Assembly: GCA_963795335.1 (NCBI GenBank)
Contig: CAWCHI010000004.1
Coordinates: 62,001-126,000 of the forward strand
DNA length: 64,000 nt
Origin: Trebonia sp963795335
GTDB taxonomy: Bacteria; Actinomycetota; Actinomycetes; Streptosporangiales; Streptosporangiaceae
Direction of reading: 5' to 3'
Below, piece after piece: positions 60,743 to 64,000 of this stretch. Positions within the stretch are counted from its first letter, which is position 1, and each line of letters starts with the position of its first letter. The notes beneath the pieces were generated by a model. That model was not told where the DNA came from. It saw only the letters and a list, made by a program, of their open reading frames with translations, and ran no database searches. The translations under genes were made by a program, and so were the position numbers.

Positions 60743-63055
60743 CTACAGACGGGGCAGCAGCCGTTCGAGGCTGGAAGTGTCCAGGATCCGCGGCTCCGGA
60801 TGATCGCGCCACCCGAACAGGTAGGCCGACAGCGACCGCTCATCGACGCCAGCGCCGGCCGCGTGCCGGCGGGACCGGCTGCGGGCGCGTGACGACTGGA
60901 CCGTGACCGGCCCGGCCTGCACGGTGCCGTGCTGATCGGCCAGCTCGCACCAGGTAGGCAGGTCAGCCAGGTCGGCCGCCGCAGTCAGGCGGGCCACGAA
61001 ACCAGCTCGGGCCCACTGGCCGGGAGCCGGGGCGCCGCCGTGCACCCGCGGGTCGGCCAGCTCCTGGGCGACGTCGTCATCCGCCCAGACGCCGCAGTCG
61101 ACCCCCGCCGCGAAGGCGGAATGAGCCAGGGCCAGCACCTGCGCTGACCCGAGGCCTGGCGCGAAGACCAGGATCGACGGGTAGGGAAACCACTGGCCGC
61201 GGCCGCGGGCCGCCGGATCGGGCAGCAGCCGGGCCAGCTGGACCGTCTCGCCGTTCTTGGCCTCCGGCGCGGCCGGCCGCCCGGCCCAGTCGGGCCCGTC
61301 ATGCCAGGCGACCGCCTGGCGGACGTGGGCCAGCAGAGCCCCGGCAACGTACCCGCGGTGGGCCAGTTCCCAGTCCTCCCCGCCGTAGCTCACAAAACGC
61401 TCGTCGAAGCCGCCCAGCTCCTCGAACAGCAGCCGGCTCATCCCCAGGACCGCGCTGATCAGGTAGCGGTAGGAACGCCGGTCGACCCGTAGCAGGTCGT
61501 CCGACTCCCGGTAGGCCTGGCGCAGCCAGGCCGGCTCGGGCAGCACGGCCGGACGACGCCGGCCCGCGAACCACTCGCTGATCTCGGCCGGCGTCCACCC
61601 GGACAGACGGGCGTGACGCCGCCGTCCCACGGTGATGACGTCGGCACAGCGCCCGGGCAGCCGGGCCAGGCAGCCGACGAAGTCCGCCTCGGGAACGGTG
61701 TCGCCGTCCAGGAACAGCAGCACGTCTCCGCGTGCGTGGGCCGCACCGAGGTTGCGCGCCGCGGCGGCCCGGAAACCGCGGTCCTCCTGCCGGACGGTGC
61801 GGACGTCGGTGCGGCCGGCGGCCGCCGTGTCCGGGGTCTGGGCGGATCCGTCGTCGGCCACCACGACCTCAACGCGTTCCCGCGGGTACGACTGGCGGTC
61901 GAGCGCCGCGAGCACCAGGTCAAGGCCGGACTGGTTCTGGTAGTAGGGGATGATCACGCTGACCAGTGGCCTGACCGCGGTCCGGCGCCGCGCGAGCAGG
62001 TCCCAGCGGTTACCGGGCACGGCCACCCGGCCCGCTCCGGTGCTGACCAGCCGGGGCGGGCGGCAGCTGTCCAGGTGCTCCCGGTAGACCCGCGCCACCG
62101 ACTCCAGCGTGGGGCCAGCGTCGGCGCCGGCCGGGAGGTAGGTCAGCTTCGGGTCCGCGACCGCGTCCGCGATGGCGGAGCTCAGGGCGACTGGGTCGTC
62201 GGGGTCGTAGAGCAGGACGCATTCCGGGCGGGTGCGGTCCAGCTCGCGGCCGAGGGGGCTGTCCGGGACGAGCACCCGCCGCCCGTGCGCGTTCCAGGTG
62301 TTGACCGAGGCCGACGCGGTGACGCGGCGGTTAGGCGCCACCGGAACCGTCACCGCCGCCAGGGCCCGGGCGAGCTGATCGTCGGGGACGTAGCCGGTCA
62401 CCTGCCAGGCGATACCGCGCCTGGCCGCGTACGCGGCGTACTGCGCCGCGAGATCCTCGTGGCCCCGGGACGGCTGCCCCAGGGCCAGCACCCGGCTGTC
62501 GCGCGGGGCGGCGTCGATGACGGCCTCGTAACCGCGGTCCGGGTACAGGTAGCCCAGGACGGCCACGAGAGGCGGCCCGCTGGCCGCAGCACCCGGGGCG
62601 GCGCCCCCGGTCTCCGCGGGCACCAGCACGGGCAGGGGCGCGACGCGGAGCGAGTGCACGTGACGAGCGTCGTCATGCACCAGTCCCAGTTCCACCTGGC
62701 TGTTCACGACCACTCCGCGGGCCAGCGCGATGACCTGCCGGTAGCCGTCCCGGCGGCGCCGCTGCAGCGGGCTGTCGTCGTGCGGGACGTCGTGCAGGGT
62801 CAGCGACAGGCTGGCGCCGGCCGCCTTGACTTCGCCCGCCAGGCGCGACATCGCGGCGACGGCGTGCGGCATCGCGCTGCCGAACAGTCGGTCGGTGAAT
62901 CCGAGGTGGACCACGTCGGCCCCGGCCAGCTGGTCCGGGCGGACGTCGGCGGCGGTCGCCGCCCGCAGCACCTCGTGCCCGCAGGCGGCCGCCATGAGCT
63001 GTCCATGCGCGACGACGCCGTGCCGGTCCGGGCCGATGACGAGGTGCTTGATCAC
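60743..63055 (-). CDS. Two-domain glycosyltransferase (GT4-like plus GT2)
   Basis: 770 residues. The N-terminal 350 are GT-B-like (ADVVHLGFTDRLFG, SLTLHDVPHDDSP, VAVLGYLYPDRGYEAVIDA). The GT2 domain follows: VSVIIPYYQNQSGLDLVLAA, VVVADDGSAQTPD, RNLGAAHARGDVLLFLDGDT (DxD), FEELGGFDERFVSYGGEDWE. Start ATG 63055 overlaps the stop of the upstream glycosyltransferase. Probably builds a cell-surface polysaccharide. Confidence 0.85.
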   Translation of the reverse strand: MIKHLVIGPDRHGVVAHGQLMAAACGHEVLRAATAADVRPDQLAGADVVHLGFTDRLFGSAMPHAVAAMSRLAGEVKAAGASLSLTLHDVPHDDSPLQRRRRDGYRQVIALARGVVVNSQVELGLVHDDARHVHSLRVAPLPVLVPAETGGAAPGAAASGPPLVAVLGYLYPDRGYEAVIDAAPRDSRVLALGQPSRGHEDLAAQYAAYAARRGIAWQVTGYVPDDQLARALAAVTVPVAPNRRVTASASVNTWNAHGRRVLVPDSPLGRELDRTRPECVLLYDPDDPVALSSAIADAVADPKLTYLPAGADAGPTLESVARVYREHLDSCRPPRLVSTGAGRVAVPGNRWDLLARRRTAVRPLVSVIIPYYQNQSGLDLVLAALDRQSYPRERVEVVVADDGSAQTPDTAAAGRTDVRTVRQEDRGFRAAAARNLGAAHARGDVLLFLDGDTVPEADFVGCLARLPGRCADVITVGRRRHARLSGWTPAEISEWFAGRRRPAVLPEPAWLRQAYRESDDLLRVDRRSYRYLISAVLGMSRLLFEELGGFDERFVSYGGEDWELAHRGYVAGALLAHVRQAVAWHDGPDWAGRPAAPEAKNGETVQLARLLPDPAARGRGQWFPYPSILVFAPGLGSAQVLALAHSAFAAGVDCGVWADDDVAQELADPRVHGGAPAPGQWARAGFVARLTAAADLADLPTWCELADQHGTVQAGPVTVQSSRARSRSRRHAAGAGVDERSLSAYLFGWRDHPEPRILDTSSLERLLPRL

Positions 63056-64000
63056 GCGCGCCCCGCGGCTGGGGGGGTCAGTGCCCGGGCGGAGATAGCC
63101 CGCACCCGTTCGTACAGCGCCTCGTGTTCGGCCTGGACCAGGTCACGCTCGGCCAGTCGCCCCGCCCGCGGGGCGGGGCGAGGGCGCGCGCTCGTGACCG
63201 CGGTGTGCACGGCTGCCCGCAGCGACTCGGGGTCGAGGCCGCCGGCCTCGGTGTTGCCGTAGGTGAGGATCTCCGGGTCCTGGTCTGCGTAGCAGCCGCA
63301 GTCGGGGGCGATGATCGCGGTGCCGAGGTCCCGGCCGAGCTCGATCCACCCGGAATGGGTCCCGAACTGGTAGGGCAGCACCCAGGCCCAGGCGCGCGTC
63401 AGCAGCGCGAGCATCTCTGGCTCGGGCAGATAGGGGCGGACGTCCAGCTTGATCTGGCCGCGGTCGTGCAGGCGGCGCAGCCGGCCGACGTCAGGGTGGT
63501 CCAGCGCGACTGGATGCAGCAGCACGGTGACCCGGGCCCCGGCGGGCGCCGCGCCCCGGATGACCGCCTCGACGAGGCCGGCCGGGTCGGCCACGTTGCG
63601 GCGCAGTGCCTTGAGCGGGACCACGACCAGCCGCTCACCGTCCGCCGCCGGGTCCCGCGCGGGCAGCGTCCAGGTAGCAGGCAGAACGGTCGGATGCGGG
63701 ACCACCAGGGGCCGGCGGCCGTACTGCCGTTCGCACGCACGGGCGGCCGCGTCCGTCAGCGTCACCACTTCCGCCGCCGCGTCCATCAGCAGGCGCAGGT
63801 GCTCCTGGTGGCGCTGCCCGTCCTCGTGATGCGGGTTGCGCAGGTCGTGCAGCGTGTACACGAGCGGGACCCGGGCGTGGCCAAGGTCGTCCAGGAATTC
63901 GCGCAGCTCACCGGGCGTCAGGTGGTCGAATCCGAAGTGCAGGTGGACCGCGTCCAGCTCGTGGAGGTGACGCCGCCGGTAGGCGGGGCTGAACAGCGGA
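63052..64000 (-). CDS. GT4-type glycosyltransferase, 3' part
   Basis: The gene begins beyond the window. Visible: LDAVHLHFGFDHLTP, VPLVYTLHDLRNPHHEDG, VVPLKALRRNVADPAGLVEA, ARVTVLLHPVALD, RAWAWVLPYQFGTHSGWIEL (acceptor Glu region) and APDCGCYADQDPEI. Stop at 63052 overlaps the next start (ATGA), so it forms an operon with the two-domain enzyme. Confidence 0.8.
   Translation of the reverse strand, partial: PLFSPAYRRRHLHELDAVHLHFGFDHLTPGELREFLDDLGHARVPLVYTLHDLRNPHHEDGQRHQEHLRLLMDAAAEVVTLTDAAARACERQYGRRPLVVPHPTVLPATWTLPARDPAADGERLVVVPLKALRRNVADPAGLVEAVIRGAAPAGARVTVLLHPVALDHPDVGRLRRLHDRGQIKLDVRPYLPEPEMLALLTRAWAWVLPYQFGTHSGWIELGRDLGTAIIAPDCGCYADQDPEILTYGNTEAGGLDPESLRAAVHTAVTSARPRPAPRAGRLAERDLVQAEHEALYERVRAISARALTPPAAGRA

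Overview
The window is a very GC-rich chromosomal segment from an actinobacterium, probably filamentous or morphologically complex. It carries a conservon (cvnA-D), a WhiJ/AbaA-like set of XRE-DUF5753, DUF397 and RsbW-like ATPase genes, a DUF574 methyltransferase, an F420-type LLM oxidoreductase, an NrtR-like Nudix regulator, two paired dynamin-like GTPases, dnaE2 with DUF6504, and many GTG starts and GTGA/ATGA overlaps. I cannot name the genus. Layout, 0-13 kb: ArsR-type regulator (partial), MFS exporter, DinB protein, HNH nuclease, S9A prolyl oligopeptidase, MscS channel, group II truncated globin, an unrecognised gene, a mini zinc ribbon, N-acyl-D-amino-acid deacylase, methyltransferase and the ABC-F protein EttA. 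12.5-15.4 kb is a Tat locus: tatB and a Tat-signal ferritin-like gene on the minus strand, divergent from tatA-tatC, followed by mntH. 16.8-30.7 kb holds a GGDEF cyclase, ssb, a small P-loop kinase, an HtrA-like protease, an ArsR operon with its operator, a PhyH dioxygenase, the two dynamin-like GTPases, siroheme synthase, a GT2 glycosyltransferase and GtrA. 30.7-43.1 kb holds dnaE2-DUF6504 between two copies of a 53-bp element, two minisatellites, glyA, a nucleoside hydrolase and the WhiJ-like cluster. 43.3-50.8 kb is a minus-strand run: VOC, Ohr, a PurA-like enzyme, a vWA protein, the Nudix-wHTH regulator and the conservon. 51.65-59.1 kb is a decayed genomic island: an intact tRNA-Arg(UCU) on the left and a 46-bp near-identical copy of its 3' part on the right. 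Inside are an antitoxin relic, an intact DUF4143 ATPase behind a 23-bp repeat array, a TetR/oxidoreductase pair with twin operators, an LLM enzyme, an integrase fragment, two truncated genes fused at a scar, and an intact VapBC pair. Just outside the right end lies a second 23-bp repeat array joined to a truncated DUF4143 ATPase. The window ends with a methyltransferase and two overlapping glycosyltransferase genes. A recurring oddity is single-base frameshifts in about a dozen otherwise well-conserved genes, including the housekeeping gene glyA. These look more like residual assembly indels than real pseudogenes, unlike the true truncations inside the island. The best leads for something undescribed are the paired 23-bp arrays before DUF4143 ATPases, the mirrored toxin-antitoxin/ATPase modules at the island ends, the 53-bp paired element, and the NrtR-vWA-PurA-like operon.
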